From positions 1-52,792 of the forward strand of contig SBGZ01000076.1 in the NCBI GenBank assembly GCA_006226415.1: a stretch of 52,792 nt of DNA, read 5' to 3'. Below, piece after piece: positions 9,801 to 19,273 of this stretch (positions are counted from its first letter, which is position 1; every line of letters begins with the position of its first letter). The notes under the pieces are model-generated. The model did no database searches, was not told where the DNA came from, and saw nothing but the letters and a program-made list of their open reading frames with translations. Made by a program: the position numbers and the translations under genes. Source of the stretch: Alphaproteobacteria bacterium. GTDB lineage: Bacteria; Pseudomonadota; Alphaproteobacteria; M2410.

Positions 9801-9832
9801 AAAAAAAGGCCCCGTGATTTCTCACGAGGCCC
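9801..9832 (-). terminator. Rho-independent terminator of ndk
   Basis: Read on the minus strand, GGCCTCGTGA-GAAA-TCACGGGGCC forms a 10-bp stem with a GAAA tetraloop (one G-U pair), followed by seven T. It starts about 22 bases after the ndk stop. Confidence 0.93.
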
Positions 9833-9854
9833 AATACGTCTAAAAGACTTTGGT

Positions 9855-10277
9855 TCAGCCGACGATTTCAGCGTCGGTGAAGAAGTAGGCGATTTCCTGA
9901 GCGGCTGTTTCAGGCGCATCGGAGCCGTGCACGGAGTTGCGCTCAATGTTTTCAGCAAAGGTCTTGCGGATGGTGCCCTCGGCAGCTTCTGCCGGGTTGG
10001 TGGCGCCCATGGTTTCGCGGTTCTTGAGAATAGCGTTTTCGCCTTCGAGCACCTGAACCACAACCGGACCGGAGGTCATGAACGCGACCAGATCACCAAA
10101 GAAAGGACGCTCTTTGTGGACCGCGTAGAAGCCTTCGGCTTGTTCTTGGGTCATGTGGATGCGCTTGGAAGCAACCACGCGCAGGCCAGCGTCTTCCAGC
10201 ATGGCGGTGATTTTGCCAGTGAGATTGCGAGCCGTTGCATCCGGCTTGATGATGGAAAAGGTGCGCTCGAGAGCCAT
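9855..10277 (-). CDS. ndk: Nucleoside diphosphate kinase
   Basis: Transfers the gamma phosphate of ATP to NDPs through a phosphohistidine. 140 aa, the family's standard length. The N-terminus [14 protein letters not shown] and the active-site segment NSVHGSD with catalytic H117 are present. The start at 10277 is preceded by AAAGGAAA; the frame is open up to 10352 but those residues are not part of the family. A strong terminator follows. Divergent from the ABC-F gene. Confidence 0.97.
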   Translation of the reverse strand: MALERTFSIIKPDATARNLTGKITAMLEDAGLRVVASKRIHMTQEQAEGFYAVHKERPFFGDLVAFMTSGPVVVQVLEGENAILKNRETMGATNPAEAAEGTIRKTFAENIERNSVHGSDAPETAAQEIAYFFTDAEIVG

Positions 10278-10373
10278 GGGAAATTTCCTTTGTTTTCTAT
10301 CCAAAAAGGTCGATTTGGCGCGGGTTATAACGGCGCTTTGGATTGAGGGCAAGAAGTGATATGAGCGGGCCCC

Positions 10374-12269
10374 ATGTTACACGTGAACGATCTCACCTAT
10401 CGGATTGATGGACGGCTTCTCCTGGAAAAGGCGACAGCCGCGATTCCCGCTGGCCATAAGGTGGGCTTTGTCGGGCGCAACGGCTCGGGCAAAACCACGC
10501 TTCTGCGCCTCATTCAGGGGGAGATCCATGCCGAATCGGGCTCCGTCTCCTATCCCAAGAGGGCCAAGGTGGGCGCTGTCGCGCAGGAGGCCCCTTCCTC
10601 ATCCAAGACCCTGCTTGAGACGGTTCTGGAGGCGGACAAGGAGCGCTTTGAACTTCTCAAGGAGGCTGAAACTGCCACTGATCCGGCCCGAATCTCAGAC
10701 ATTCAGCTCCGCCTTATCGACATTGGCGCCCACGCGGCGCCGGCAAGAGCTGCCACTATCTTGAGTGGGCTCGGGTTCGACACCGAAGCACAGGCTCGGC
10801 CCTGCTCGGAATTTTCCGGCGGCTGGCGGATGCGCGTCGCCCTGGCGGCGGTTTTGTTTGCGGAGCCTGACCTCTTGCTGCTGGATGAGCCGACCAACTA
10901 TCTCGATCTGGAAGGCACGATCTGGCTTGAGAATTACCTCAGGGCCTATCCCCATACGGTGCTGCTGGTCAGCCACGACCGCAACCTGCTCAATAAGGCT
11001 GTGGATCACATCCTGCACTTGGACGGCAAAGGCCTGAAGGTCTACGGCGGCGGCTATGATTATTTCGAGCGCACCAGGCGCATGCAGCAAGAACTGCAAA
11101 TGAAAATGAAAGCCAAGCAGGAAGTGCAGCGCAAGCACATGGAAAGCTTCGTTGAGCGCTTTCGCTACAAGGCTACCAAGGCCAAGCAGGCACAAAGTCG
11201 CCTCAAGGCCATTGCCCGTCTTGAGCCCATCGCTTCGGTCACCGAAGAACGCACCATTCCGTTCAACTTTCCAAACCCCAGCGAAATGCGCTCGCCCATC
11301 GTGCGACTAGAAGGAACTGCCGTTGGATATGAGCCCGGCAAGCCGATCCTGAAAGACATCAACCTGCGCATTGACATGGATGACCGGATTGCCCTTCTCG
11401 GCGCCAACGGTAACGGTAAATCCACCTTTGCCAAGCTCATCGCCGGGCGGCTTGGACATATGGACGGCTACCTCCGGCGCTCAAAAAAGCTGGAGATCGC
11501 CTATTTTGCGCAACACCAGCTTGATGAGCTCAATCCGGAAGAGACACCCTATGATCACTTCCGCGCCCTGATGGGAAGCGAGGCCACGATTGCCCAGGTG
11601 CGGGCACGCGCTGGCGCGGCAGGCTTTTCCTATGAAAAAGCGGATGTGAAGGTCAAACTTCTGTCCGGCGGCGAGAAAGCAAGACTGCTCCTGGCCATAG
11701 CCACCTTTAAAGGGCCGCATATCCTGATCCTCGACGAACCGACGAACCACCTGGACGTCGACAGCCGGGAAGCGCTCATTCACGCGATCAATGAATATGA
11801 AGGCTGCGTGGTTTTGATCTCGCACGACCGCCACTTGGTGGAAACCTGCGCAGATCGTCTCTGGCTCGTCGCCGATGGCACGGTTAAGCCCTACGTGGGC
11901 GACCTGGATGATTATCAGAATCTGCTGCTCGGAAGACCCGGTTCACCGGACGCGGTGGAAGGTCCACGCAAACCCAAGCCGGTGAATGAACGTCAAAAGG
12001 CGCGGCGCACCACAGCGGAACTCAGAAAGGTTCTGATCCCGATGCGCGAACGCGTCCGCGCGGCGGAAAAGTTGATGGCAAGGCTTGAGGAAGATCAGGC
12101 AAAAATCGAAAATGCCCTGGCAATCCCGAATATCTATAACGACCAGCCGGAACGGGCCGCTCGGTTCGCTAAAAAGCGCGCCGAGCTTGGGCGCCTTTTA
12201 GAAGATGCCGAAGAGGAATGGCTCAAAGCGTCTGAAGCCTTGCAAGAGGCCGAGGCGGAGTTGGGGTAG
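10374..12269 (+). CDS. ABC-F family ATP-binding protein
   Basis: 631 aa with two ABC ATPase domains in one chain and no membrane segments. Domain 1 carries GRNGSGKTT, the signature FSGGWRMR and [12 protein letters not shown]. Domain 2 carries [19 protein letters not shown] and [12 protein letters not shown]. Between them is the basic ABC-F linker (about residues 230-290), rich in Lys, Arg, Gln and Met, and a coiled-coil tail follows domain 2 (about 540-631). ABC-F proteins act on the ribosome as translation factors. This one resembles the YheS/Uup groups rather than dedicated antibiotic-resistance members; the subgroup is not settled by reading. Confidence 0.92.
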   Translation: MLHVNDLTYRIDGRLLLEKATAAIPAGHKVGFVGRNGSGKTTLLRLIQGEIHAESGSVSYPKRAKVGAVAQEAPSSSKTLLETVLEADKERFELLKEAETATDPARISDIQLRLIDIGAHAAPARAATILSGLGFDTEAQARPCSEFSGGWRMRVALAAVLFAEPDLLLLDEPTNYLDLEGTIWLENYLRAYPHTVLLVSHDRNLLNKAVDHILHLDGKGLKVYGGGYDYFERTRRMQQELQMKMKAKQEVQRKHMESFVERFRYKATKAKQAQSRLKAIARLEPIASVTEERTIPFNFPNPSEMRSPIVRLEGTAVGYEPGKPILKDINLRIDMDDRIALLGANGNGKSTFAKLIAGRLGHMDGYLRRSKKLEIAYFAQHQLDELNPEETPYDHFRALMGSEATIAQVRARAGAAGFSYEKADVKVKLLSGGEKARLLLAIATFKGPHILILDEPTNHLDVDSREALIHAINEYEGCVVLISHDRHLVETCADRLWLVADGTVKPYVGDLDDYQNLLLGRPGSPDAVEGPRKPKPVNERQKARRTTAELRKVLIPMRERVRAAEKLMARLEEDQAKIENALAIPNIYNDQPERAARFAKKRAELGRLLEDAEEEWLKASEALQEAEAELG

Positions 12270-12278
12270 ATGCCTTAT

Positions 12279-12310
12279 GTCACCCCGTCGCTTGATCGCG
12301 GGGTCCAGCT
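12279..12310. repeat. Dispersed palindrome, family C (CACCCCG...CGGGGT type)
   Basis: GTCACCCCGTCGCTTGATCG continuing to CGGGGTCCAG forms a hairpin around the TTGATC centre. The same element, in the opposite orientation, is at 41280-41309. It lies directly after the ABC-F stop and may help end that transcript. Confidence 0.75.
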
Positions 12311-12324
12311 TTTCAAAACAATAC

Positions 12325-12423
12325 CCTCATGCTGAGGAGAGCCCAAAGGGATCGTCTCGAAGCATGAGTGCAAAAAGGCCTCATCCTTCGAGACGCGAGC
12401 AAAGCTCACTCCTCAGGATGAGG
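12325..12423. repeat. Long inverted repeat, family B
   Basis: Second copy of the family B palindrome: the left arm CCTCATGCTGAGGAGAGC to CGTCTCGAAGCATGAG and the right arm CCTCATCCTTCGAGACGCG to ACTCCTCAGGATGAGG. About 99 bases, in the gap between the convergent ABC-F and holC genes. Beyond it, 12493-12537 holds three small adjacent hairpins (see findings). Confidence 0.85.
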
Positions 12424-12556
12424 TATCAAACGTTGCATCGGGCGTCCGTGGCGGAACTTTCTTAGCGCTCACGGCAATTCGCTCACGCTCGTGCCTCCGC
12501 GAGGGCGGCGCATAAGCGCCGAGGCCCAGTCGGGCCTTGTTCGCACACAGCGACCC

Positions 12557-13018
12557 TCACGCCTTTTTTTCAAAGCCGCCGCTTTCACCCTGTTGCCAAT
12601 AGGAAACAGGAAGCCCCTCTTCCTTGGCGCGTCTCCACTCTTGGCGGGCAGCGGCCAAAGCCTCGGCGTCATTGCCATCAAAGACCAGAATACAGCGTTC
12701 AAACTGAGAAACATCGCCGCGCTCGGCCTGATCGATTAAAAAGAGCACGTTGGCCTGATTGGTATTTTCCTGCTCCATGGTGAGGAGAATGGGCTGTCGG
12801 TCCGCATGCGGCTCGGTGCTCAGCCCATGCGGCAAAAACCCATCATCGCGGTAAGTCCAAAGCGTATTGGACAGAGACGGCAAGCGCTCCTCGACACCGC
12901 CTCTCACCAAAGCGCGCCAGCCCCGCTCCCGGGTTTTTTCCAGGAGCGGCGGCAAAGCGCGGTCAAGGGTCCACTGTTCCAAGTGGTAGAACCAGATTTC
13001 CGGTCCTGAAGTGCTCAT
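12557..13018 (-). CDS. holC: DNA polymerase III subunit chi
   Basis: 153-residue clamp-loader accessory subunit that bridges the polymerase III holoenzyme to single-strand-binding protein. Family traits are the N-terminal EIWFYHL, the central Leu/Arg-rich helices and the HADRQPILLT stretch followed by VLFLIDQ. It starts inside the stop of pepA (ATGA overlap at 13015-13018), and pepA-holC is a widely conserved pair in proteobacteria, which strongly supports the call although chi sequences diverge. Confidence 0.92.
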   Translation of the reverse strand: MSTSGPEIWFYHLEQWTLDRALPPLLEKTRERGWRALVRGGVEERLPSLSNTLWTYRDDGFLPHGLSTEPHADRQPILLTMEQENTNQANVLFLIDQAERGDVSQFERCILVFDGNDAEALAAARQEWRRAKEEGLPVSYWQQGESGGFEKKA

Positions 13019-14505
13019 TCAGCCTCTTCGTTATCAGCAAGCCACTGGTTGAGCAGCCGCACGCCGTAACCCGCGCCCCAGGAGTGACACAGGGGATTGT
13101 GAGGGGCGGCAAAGGCCGTCCCCGCAATATCAAGGTGCGCCCAGGCTACTTTATTGGAGAACGGCTCCAGAAAAGCGGCGGCGCAAGAAGACCCCGCATC
13201 GCGGCCAGTGGAGTTGCGCAGGTCGGCAAATTTCGACTTCACGTTTTTGCGGTGAACATCATTGAGCGGCATCTGCCATAGGCCTTCACCGGAAGCTTTG
13301 GAAGCGGCCAGAAGTTCCTCGGCCATCATATCGCTATTGGTAAAGAGGCCTGCCTGATCGTGGCCGAGAGCAATGACAATGGCGCCGGTCAAGGTGGCGA
13401 GATCCACCATCTTCTTCGGCTTATACTGGGTCGCCGTGTAATACATGGCATCGGCGAGCACGAGACGCCCTTCTGCGTCCGTATTGATGACCTCAATGGT
13501 ATGGCCCGACATGGCGGTGACGATGTCGCCGGGACGCTGGGCATCTGCATCGGGCATGTTTTCAACCGCAGCGACAACGCCGACAACATTAACCTTGGCA
13601 TCACGCGCCGCCAGAACAGACATAAGACCGGTCACGGCAGCCGCGCCGCCCATGTCACCCTTCATGTCCTCCATGCCGCCCGAAGGCTTGATGGAGATCC
13701 CACCGGAGTCGAAAGTCAGACCCTTGCCGACAATGGCAACCGGCTTTTCGTCTTTTGGTCCGTTCATCCATTCCATGAAGATGAGCTGCGCTTCGTTGGC
13801 GCTGCCACGGGAAACGCCCATCAAAGACCCCATGCCGAGGTCGGCCATTTGCTTCTCACCGAGCACTTTGACTTTGACGCCCAGGTCACCCAGCGCCTTG
13901 CAGCGGGCCGCAAAATCTTTCGGGTTCAAAATATTGGCTGGCTCGTTGACCAGATCGCGGGCCAGAATCACCCCATCGCTGAGATGGTGCATGGGCTTCC
14001 AGGCGGCCCGCGCTTCGGCCAGCTCGTCCACCAGCATGGCCACCTTGTTTAACTTCGGCTTTTCATTGGCTTTCAGCTTGGTGTGATATTTGTTGAAGCG
14101 ATAGGCGCCGAGGGTCACCCCAAAGGCCAGATTGGCCGCCACGTCTGCTTCGCTCATGGCCACGCCCTTGGGCAGGTCCACGGCCAATGAGATCATTTTG
14201 GTTTTGCCAAGGTTAGCGTTGACAAAACGCCCGCCAAGCGTCTGAAGCCCATTGGCCTCAAAATCTCCCGGTTTACCCAGACCGAATAGGATAATCCGGT
14301 CAATTGAGGTGCCGCGCGCCGCAATAATCTCGACAGATTGACCCTTTTTCCCGCTGAATTCGGCGGCTTTCATGGCCTCTTTCAGAACGCCTTTTGTGCG
14401 TTTGTTGAGGCTTTCGCCAAGAGGGCCCAGCGCTGCGCCATCACATACGGTCAGAGCCAGGGCGCCGCCTTTTGGCAGAGCTTTCTTTGCAAAGGTAATA
14501 TTCAC
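13015..14505 (-). CDS. pepA: Leucyl aminopeptidase (M17)
   Basis: Cytosolic dizinc/manganese aminopeptidase; some members also bind DNA in site-specific recombination and transcription control. 496 aa. The C-terminal catalytic domain shows VGKGLTFDSGGISIKPSGGM and NTDAEGRLVLADA, which carry the metal ligands. The start is GTG at 14505-14503, with AGGAGGAAAA nine bases upstream, and no upstream alternative is needed. Overlaps holC by four bases. Divergent from lptF. Confidence 0.96.
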   Translation of the reverse strand: MNITFAKKALPKGGALALTVCDGAALGPLGESLNKRTKGVLKEAMKAAEFSGKKGQSVEIIAARGTSIDRIILFGLGKPGDFEANGLQTLGGRFVNANLGKTKMISLAVDLPKGVAMSEADVAANLAFGVTLGAYRFNKYHTKLKANEKPKLNKVAMLVDELAEARAAWKPMHHLSDGVILARDLVNEPANILNPKDFAARCKALGDLGVKVKVLGEKQMADLGMGSLMGVSRGSANEAQLIFMEWMNGPKDEKPVAIVGKGLTFDSGGISIKPSGGMEDMKGDMGGAAAVTGLMSVLAARDAKVNVVGVVAAVENMPDADAQRPGDIVTAMSGHTIEVINTDAEGRLVLADAMYYTATQYKPKKMVDLATLTGAIVIALGHDQAGLFTNSDMMAEELLAASKASGEGLWQMPLNDVHRKNVKSKFADLRNSTGRDAGSSCAAAFLEPFSNKVAWAHLDIAGTAFAAPHNPLCHSWGAGYGVRLLNQWLADNEEAE

Positions 14506-14693
14506 GGGGATTTTCCTCCTTGGTATCCAAATCTGGCTGAATTCTCAGGGCTTTACCATAGGACCACGTGATACTTGGCCTTGCATGGGCCGACAGGCTA
14601 GTCTATGCCTCCTGAGGCCCCGAGAACCGGGGTTTTTCAGACTCATGGCCCTATCTATAGGGCGGCGCAGGGGAAAGGACAAGATGGGGACCG

Positions 14694-15857
14694 ATGAATA
14701 GGCTGGCCCGTTATATTTTTACGCAGGCAGCGGGGCCGCTGTTCTTCTTCACGCTCATTTTGGGCGGGATCATCTGGCTGACCCAGTCGCTGCAAATGCT
14801 CGACTTGGTGGTCAACCGGGGTCAGTCGGCCGGTGTCTTTGTCTATCTGAGCATCCTTATGCTGCCGAGCCTCTTGTCCGATGTCCTGCCGATCGCACTT
14901 TTTAGTGCCACGTTCTACACCCTTCACCATTTGCAAAACGACAGCGAGTTGGTGGTGATGTGGTCCGCCGGTTACAGCAAACTACATATCGCGGTACCCA
15001 TTCTGGCGCTCTCCGGTCTGGCTTTCGTGGTGAACGTTTTTCTTAATCTCTATCTGATGCCCTCGAGTTACCGGGCCATGAAAGACAAGGTCTATGAAAT
15101 CCGTTCAGATCTCGCGACACAGCTCATCAAGGAAGGCACCTTTACCAACCCGTCAAAGGGGCTGACGGTCTATATTCGCGAGGCGACAAGCACGGGTGAG
15201 CTTAAAGGCATCCTGGTCTATGACACGGTGACCAACAACCACCCCATTACCTATATGGCGGAAAGCGGTATTCTTATCCGCAAAGACAGAGAGCCCGAGC
15301 TGATCATGCAAAAGGGCAATATTCAAACCGTCTTTGATGAGAATCTGGCACCGGCCTACACAAGTTTTGACAAATACTCCCTGGATCTTTCGACCTTCAT
15401 CTCCGAACGCACAGAAGTGCGGCGGGAATATCGCGAGCGCTATTTATCAGAGCTCTTTACACCCGACCTTTCCAAACCCTGGGACGCCAACAATGCCAAT
15501 CGGCTGCGAGCGGAGGGGCACAATCGCCTCGCTTCGCCGTTTTATAATATCGCTTTTTCGCTCATTGCCGTGGTCGCTATTGCCGGAGGGACGTTCAGTC
15601 GTCGCGGCAGCGGGCGGCGCCTCTTGCCTGCAGGCATTGCCGTCCTGATTGTCCGTATCTTCGGCTTTGCCGCCCAAAACGCCACGTCTTCGGCAACCAT
15701 TCTGGCGGTCCTGCAATATGCGCTGCCCATTGGCACGATTTGCGTGTGTTTATTTCTTTTGTCTGACTGGCGCCGCCATGCCGACAAATGGAATATCCCT
15801 ATCCCGGGCCGCAAACCGCTTTTGCCCCACCCCCCTGAGGCGGAGGAACCAGCATGA
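14694..15857 (+). CDS. lptF: LPS export permease LptF
   Basis: Inner-membrane permease of the LptB2FG ABC transporter that extracts LPS and drives it to the cell surface. 387 aa: three N-terminal membrane segments (about 15-35, 55-75, 95-120), a periplasmic beta-jellyroll domain, then three C-terminal membrane segments. The N-terminus MNRLARYIFTQAAGPLFFF is typical. The stop overlaps the lptG start (ATGA). The order lptF-lptG-lptD-surA-pdxA-rsmA is a standard alphaproteobacterial envelope operon; lptB, lptA and lptC are not in this window. Confidence 0.95.
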   Translation: MNRLARYIFTQAAGPLFFFTLILGGIIWLTQSLQMLDLVVNRGQSAGVFVYLSILMLPSLLSDVLPIALFSATFYTLHHLQNDSELVVMWSAGYSKLHIAVPILALSGLAFVVNVFLNLYLMPSSYRAMKDKVYEIRSDLATQLIKEGTFTNPSKGLTVYIREATSTGELKGILVYDTVTNNHPITYMAESGILIRKDREPELIMQKGNIQTVFDENLAPAYTSFDKYSLDLSTFISERTEVRREYRERYLSELFTPDLSKPWDANNANRLRAEGHNRLASPFYNIAFSLIAVVAIAGGTFSRRGSGRRLLPAGIAVLIVRIFGFAAQNATSSATILAVLQYALPIGTICVCLFLLSDWRRHADKWNIPIPGRKPLLPHPPEAEEPA

Positions 15858-16948
15858 GACTGTCTCTGACCCTCACGCGCTATCTCGGGCGGCAATTCCT
15901 GACCGGTATTCTCATCGTCTTATTCGCCGTGCTGATGCTGGTCTTCGTGATCGATTTTGTTGAAACGCTGCGCAAATTTGGCGGCCGCGAAGGCGTGGAG
16001 TTTGGTCTCATGCTCTCCATGAGCCTTTCAAAGCTGCCCGGGCTGGCTGAAAAACTTGTACCGTTTACGGTGCTATTTGGCGGCATGTGGACCTTTACCC
16101 GGTTGACCCGCAGTCACGAGCTGGTTGTCGCGCGGGCGGCGGGGGTCTCTGTCTGGCAGTTCCTGGCGCCGGCCCTTGGGATCGGGCTCTTCCTTGGCAT
16201 TTTTATGGTCGCCGCCTTCAACCCTTTTGCCGCTTCGATGAATGCCCGATATGAGCGGCTGGAAGCACGCTATGTCGACGGCCAGGAAAGCCAGCTGTCG
16301 GTCTCCAGCAGCGGTCTCTGGCTGCGACAAGGGGATCGTAATAACCAGAGCGTGGTTCATGCGGTCGAAGTCCACGATCAAGGTCTTCGGTTGGAGCAGG
16401 TCGTCTTGCTCTTTTATAAAGGCGGTGACGAGTTCCAATACCGGATTGATGCCAAAGAGGCCCAGCTGAGCGCCATGAGCTGGCAATTGAAAGACGCCTG
16501 GATCAGTGACCTGGACACCGAGGCGCAGTTCCACGCTGAATACAGTGTGCCCACGACCCTCACGATTGACGACATCGAAGACAGCTTCGCCAGCCCCAAC
16601 ACCATGTCTGTCTGGGAGCTGCCGCGCTTTATCCGAATGGCCGAAACAGCCGGATTTTCCGCGACACGACATCGAATCCACTGGCATTCTATTTTGTCTG
16701 AGCCTTTGCTTTTGTGTGCGATGATCCTGATTGCCGCTACCTTCTCATTGCGCATGGCCCGTCTTGGCGGGATTGGACGTCTCATCTTCGCGGGAATTAT
16801 GACTGGATTTGGCCTTTATTTCTTTACTGACCTCACGGAAGCGCTTGGTTTGTCAGGCAGCCTACCGGTTGCTCTTGCGGCCTGGGCGCCCACCGGTATT
16901 GCCGCGCTTGGGGGCACGACGATGCTGTTCCATTTGGAAGACGGGTAA
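15854..16948 (+). CDS. lptG: LPS export permease LptG
   Basis: Second permease subunit of LptB2FG, 364 aa, with the same layout as LptF: N-terminal helices (MRLSLTLTRYLGRQFLTGIL), a periplasmic jellyroll and C-terminal helices. The four-base overlap with lptF points to coupled translation and 1:1 production. The next gene, lptD, starts ten bases after the stop. Confidence 0.95.
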   Translation: MRLSLTLTRYLGRQFLTGILIVLFAVLMLVFVIDFVETLRKFGGREGVEFGLMLSMSLSKLPGLAEKLVPFTVLFGGMWTFTRLTRSHELVVARAAGVSVWQFLAPALGIGLFLGIFMVAAFNPFAASMNARYERLEARYVDGQESQLSVSSSGLWLRQGDRNNQSVVHAVEVHDQGLRLEQVVLLFYKGGDEFQYRIDAKEAQLSAMSWQLKDAWISDLDTEAQFHAEYSVPTTLTIDDIEDSFASPNTMSVWELPRFIRMAETAGFSATRHRIHWHSILSEPLLLCAMILIAATFSLRMARLGGIGRLIFAGIMTGFGLYFFTDLTEALGLSGSLPVALAAWAPTGIAALGGTTMLFHLEDG

Positions 16949-16958
16949 GGGGTCCTCG

Positions 16959-19157
16959 ATGGCGATGCGTGCAAATAAATCTCGTGTTGCGGCACAATGC
17001 CTGGCGGCGTTGTTGATGAGCAGCAGTGCCCTGGTGCCCGTGCGCGCCGACACCCCTTCCCATACCACTGAGCCCTCCTCAGCTCCCAACCCATTGGATG
17101 AAGGCAGTGTGCTCCTTGAAGCCGATGAAGCGCTCTTCGATCCGGAGCTTGGTCTTTATATCGCGCGCGGCAATGTAGAAGCGACGCACGATGGGCGCAC
17201 GCTCATGGCCGATGAGCTGACGTATAATCAGAATACCAATCAAATTATCGCAAAAGGGCGCGTCTCAATTCAGGATGAAAATGGCGGTGTCATTTTCGCC
17301 GAACAAGTCGAGCTTGATGGCGCACTGAAAGACGGCATCATTTACACCATGGGTGTTTTGCTCGACGAAAACACCCGCATGGCTGCAGCAAAGGTGCACC
17401 GGCAAGGCGATATCCTGCAGATGGAAAACGCGGTCTACAGTCCGTGTAAAGTCTGCAAGTCCACAGGGGACACCGTTCCGCTGTGGCGGATCAAGGCCTT
17501 GAAGATCACGCACAACAAGGCAGCGCAATCCATCAGCTATAACCACGCCTATCTCGAGTTTGGCGGCGTTCCTGTCTTTTACACGCCCTACTTCAGTCAT
17601 GCGGATCCAACAGTGCCGCGTGTGTCCGGCTTTCTGGTTCCTCGGATCGGCAACTCGTCTGACCTCGGCAACTTTATCGAAACGCCTTATCATTTTGTTC
17701 TGGCCCCGAATTATGACATGACCTTGACGCCCTTCCTGATGTCGGAGGAAGCGCCGGTGTTTAAGGGTGAGTTCCGCATGCGAACCCATACGGGTCAGTT
17801 TCAATTTGACGGCAGTGTTACCCAGCCCTCCAGGCGGGATGCCTTTGGCAACACGATCGAAGGCACCGACAACCGGAACCACCTCTTCGGCACCGGTGAG
17901 TTTGAACTTTATAACGATTGGGACTGGGGCTTTAACATTGGTCTGACCAGTGATGACACCTATCTGAAACGTTACGACATCTCGGACGAAGACGTTCTTA
18001 CCAATCGGCTATACGCCTCCCAATCCGTGGGACGGAATTATACGAACATTGAAAGTCTCTATTTCGTCAGCTTGCGGGAAAAGGATGTCCTCGGGGTCAC
18101 CCCTGTTGTTCTGCCGAACACAACCTTTGAATATTTCCACGACACCCCCGTCTTCGGCGGCACACTTTCGGTCAAGGGTGGCGGACTTTCTCTTTGGCGC
18201 GAAGAAGGCACCGATACGCAGCGCCTGTCGATCGAACCGAGCTGGTCACGCAATTTTTCGACAAAGGGCGGACACCTCTTCAGGCTGTTTGGCCGGGTGC
18301 GCGCGGATGTCTATCATTCCACCGAGCTTTTTGAGAGCACGACTGCAATCTCCGAAAAAGACGAGGAGTTTACCGCCCGGGTGATCCCCACTATGGGAGC
18401 CGAATGGCGCTATCCCCTCTATCGCAACCGTGGGGCCGTTACCCAAATCCTCGAACCCATCGCGCAACTGGCCATTAGCCCCTATGGCGGCAACCCGGAT
18501 GAGATCCCAAACGAGGACAGCCTGAGCTTTGAGTTTGACGACACAAATCTGTTTTCCGACAACCGCTTTCCCGGCCTGGATCGTCACGAAGACGGTGTGC
18601 GGCTGAATATCGGCCTACAGGCCACCTTCGTCGGTCGGGGCTCGGGCGAAAACAGCTTTATGTTTGGCCAGAGCTTCCGTCTCAAAGAAAGCACCCTGTT
18701 CGACCCGACCACAGGGCTGGATGAGACCAATTCTGACTATGTCGGACGGTTGATTCTGTCTCCATCTGAATATTTCTCCATGACACACCGCTTCCGGCTG
18801 GACAAAGACGATCTGAATTTCCGGCGAAATGAGGTCGACCTCATGGGGGGAACACCAGACTACAACCTGAAATTGGGCTATCTGAAGCTTGCCGCAGAGC
18901 TGTCGGCCAGCGGTCTGGAAGAACGGGAGGAGCTGAGCGGCGAAACTCACCTCAAAATCCACGGAAACTGGTCATTTCAAGCCAATGGGCGGCGAAATTT
19001 GGCGGATGGGGAGATGGTCAAAGCCCAGGCGAGCTTTGTTTATAAAGACGAGTGTACAGAGTTTGAAATCGCCGTTCGGCGTCGTTTTACCCGGTTCCGG
19101 GACATTGAACCGGCGACTTCGATCTTCTTCCGGATTCGTCTGACCACGCTGGGGTGA
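16959..19157 (+). CDS. lptD: LPS assembly outer-membrane protein LptD
   Basis: Outer-membrane translocon that inserts LPS into the outer leaflet, working with LptE. 732 aa. An N-terminal signal peptide (MAMRANKSRVAAQCLAALLM, likely cut after VRA) is followed by an OstA/LptA-like jellyroll domain (about residues 45-160: GNVEATHDGRTLMADELTY) and a large C-terminal barrel rich in alternating hydrophobic strands. Cysteines in SPCKVCKS and near the C-terminus (DECTEF) could supply the inter-domain disulfides known for LptD. The start at 16959 has AAGGGG upstream; an in-frame ATG two codons later is also possible. The stop is shared with a possible GTG start of the surA frame. Confidence 0.95.
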   Translation: MAMRANKSRVAAQCLAALLMSSSALVPVRADTPSHTTEPSSAPNPLDEGSVLLEADEALFDPELGLYIARGNVEATHDGRTLMADELTYNQNTNQIIAKGRVSIQDENGGVIFAEQVELDGALKDGIIYTMGVLLDENTRMAAAKVHRQGDILQMENAVYSPCKVCKSTGDTVPLWRIKALKITHNKAAQSISYNHAYLEFGGVPVFYTPYFSHADPTVPRVSGFLVPRIGNSSDLGNFIETPYHFVLAPNYDMTLTPFLMSEEAPVFKGEFRMRTHTGQFQFDGSVTQPSRRDAFGNTIEGTDNRNHLFGTGEFELYNDWDWGFNIGLTSDDTYLKRYDISDEDVLTNRLYASQSVGRNYTNIESLYFVSLREKDVLGVTPVVLPNTTFEYFHDTPVFGGTLSVKGGGLSLWREEGTDTQRLSIEPSWSRNFSTKGGHLFRLFGRVRADVYHSTELFESTTAISEKDEEFTARVIPTMGAEWRYPLYRNRGAVTQILEPIAQLAISPYGGNPDEIPNEDSLSFEFDDTNLFSDNRFPGLDRHEDGVRLNIGLQATFVGRGSGENSFMFGQSFRLKESTLFDPTTGLDETNSDYVGRLILSPSEYFSMTHRFRLDKDDLNFRRNEVDLMGGTPDYNLKLGYLKLAAELSASGLEEREELSGETHLKIHGNWSFQANGRRNLADGEMVKAQASFVYKDECTEFEIAVRRRFTRFRDIEPATSIFFRIRLTTLG

Positions 19158-19273
19158 GGGTAAAAATAGAAGTCGTTGATTTTGCGACATTTCTTTGTAT
19201 TCTGGCGGCAAAATTCAGCCGCATTTGCGGTCTAAAAAGGGCCTGGATTGGCCTTGTAGCATTGGATGAGTTG

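Noticed and set aside
19154-19273. GTG start of surA overlapping the lptD stop
   Set aside because: It would place 40 residues before the signal peptide; ATG at 19274 with its own GGATGAG gives a normal exported protein.
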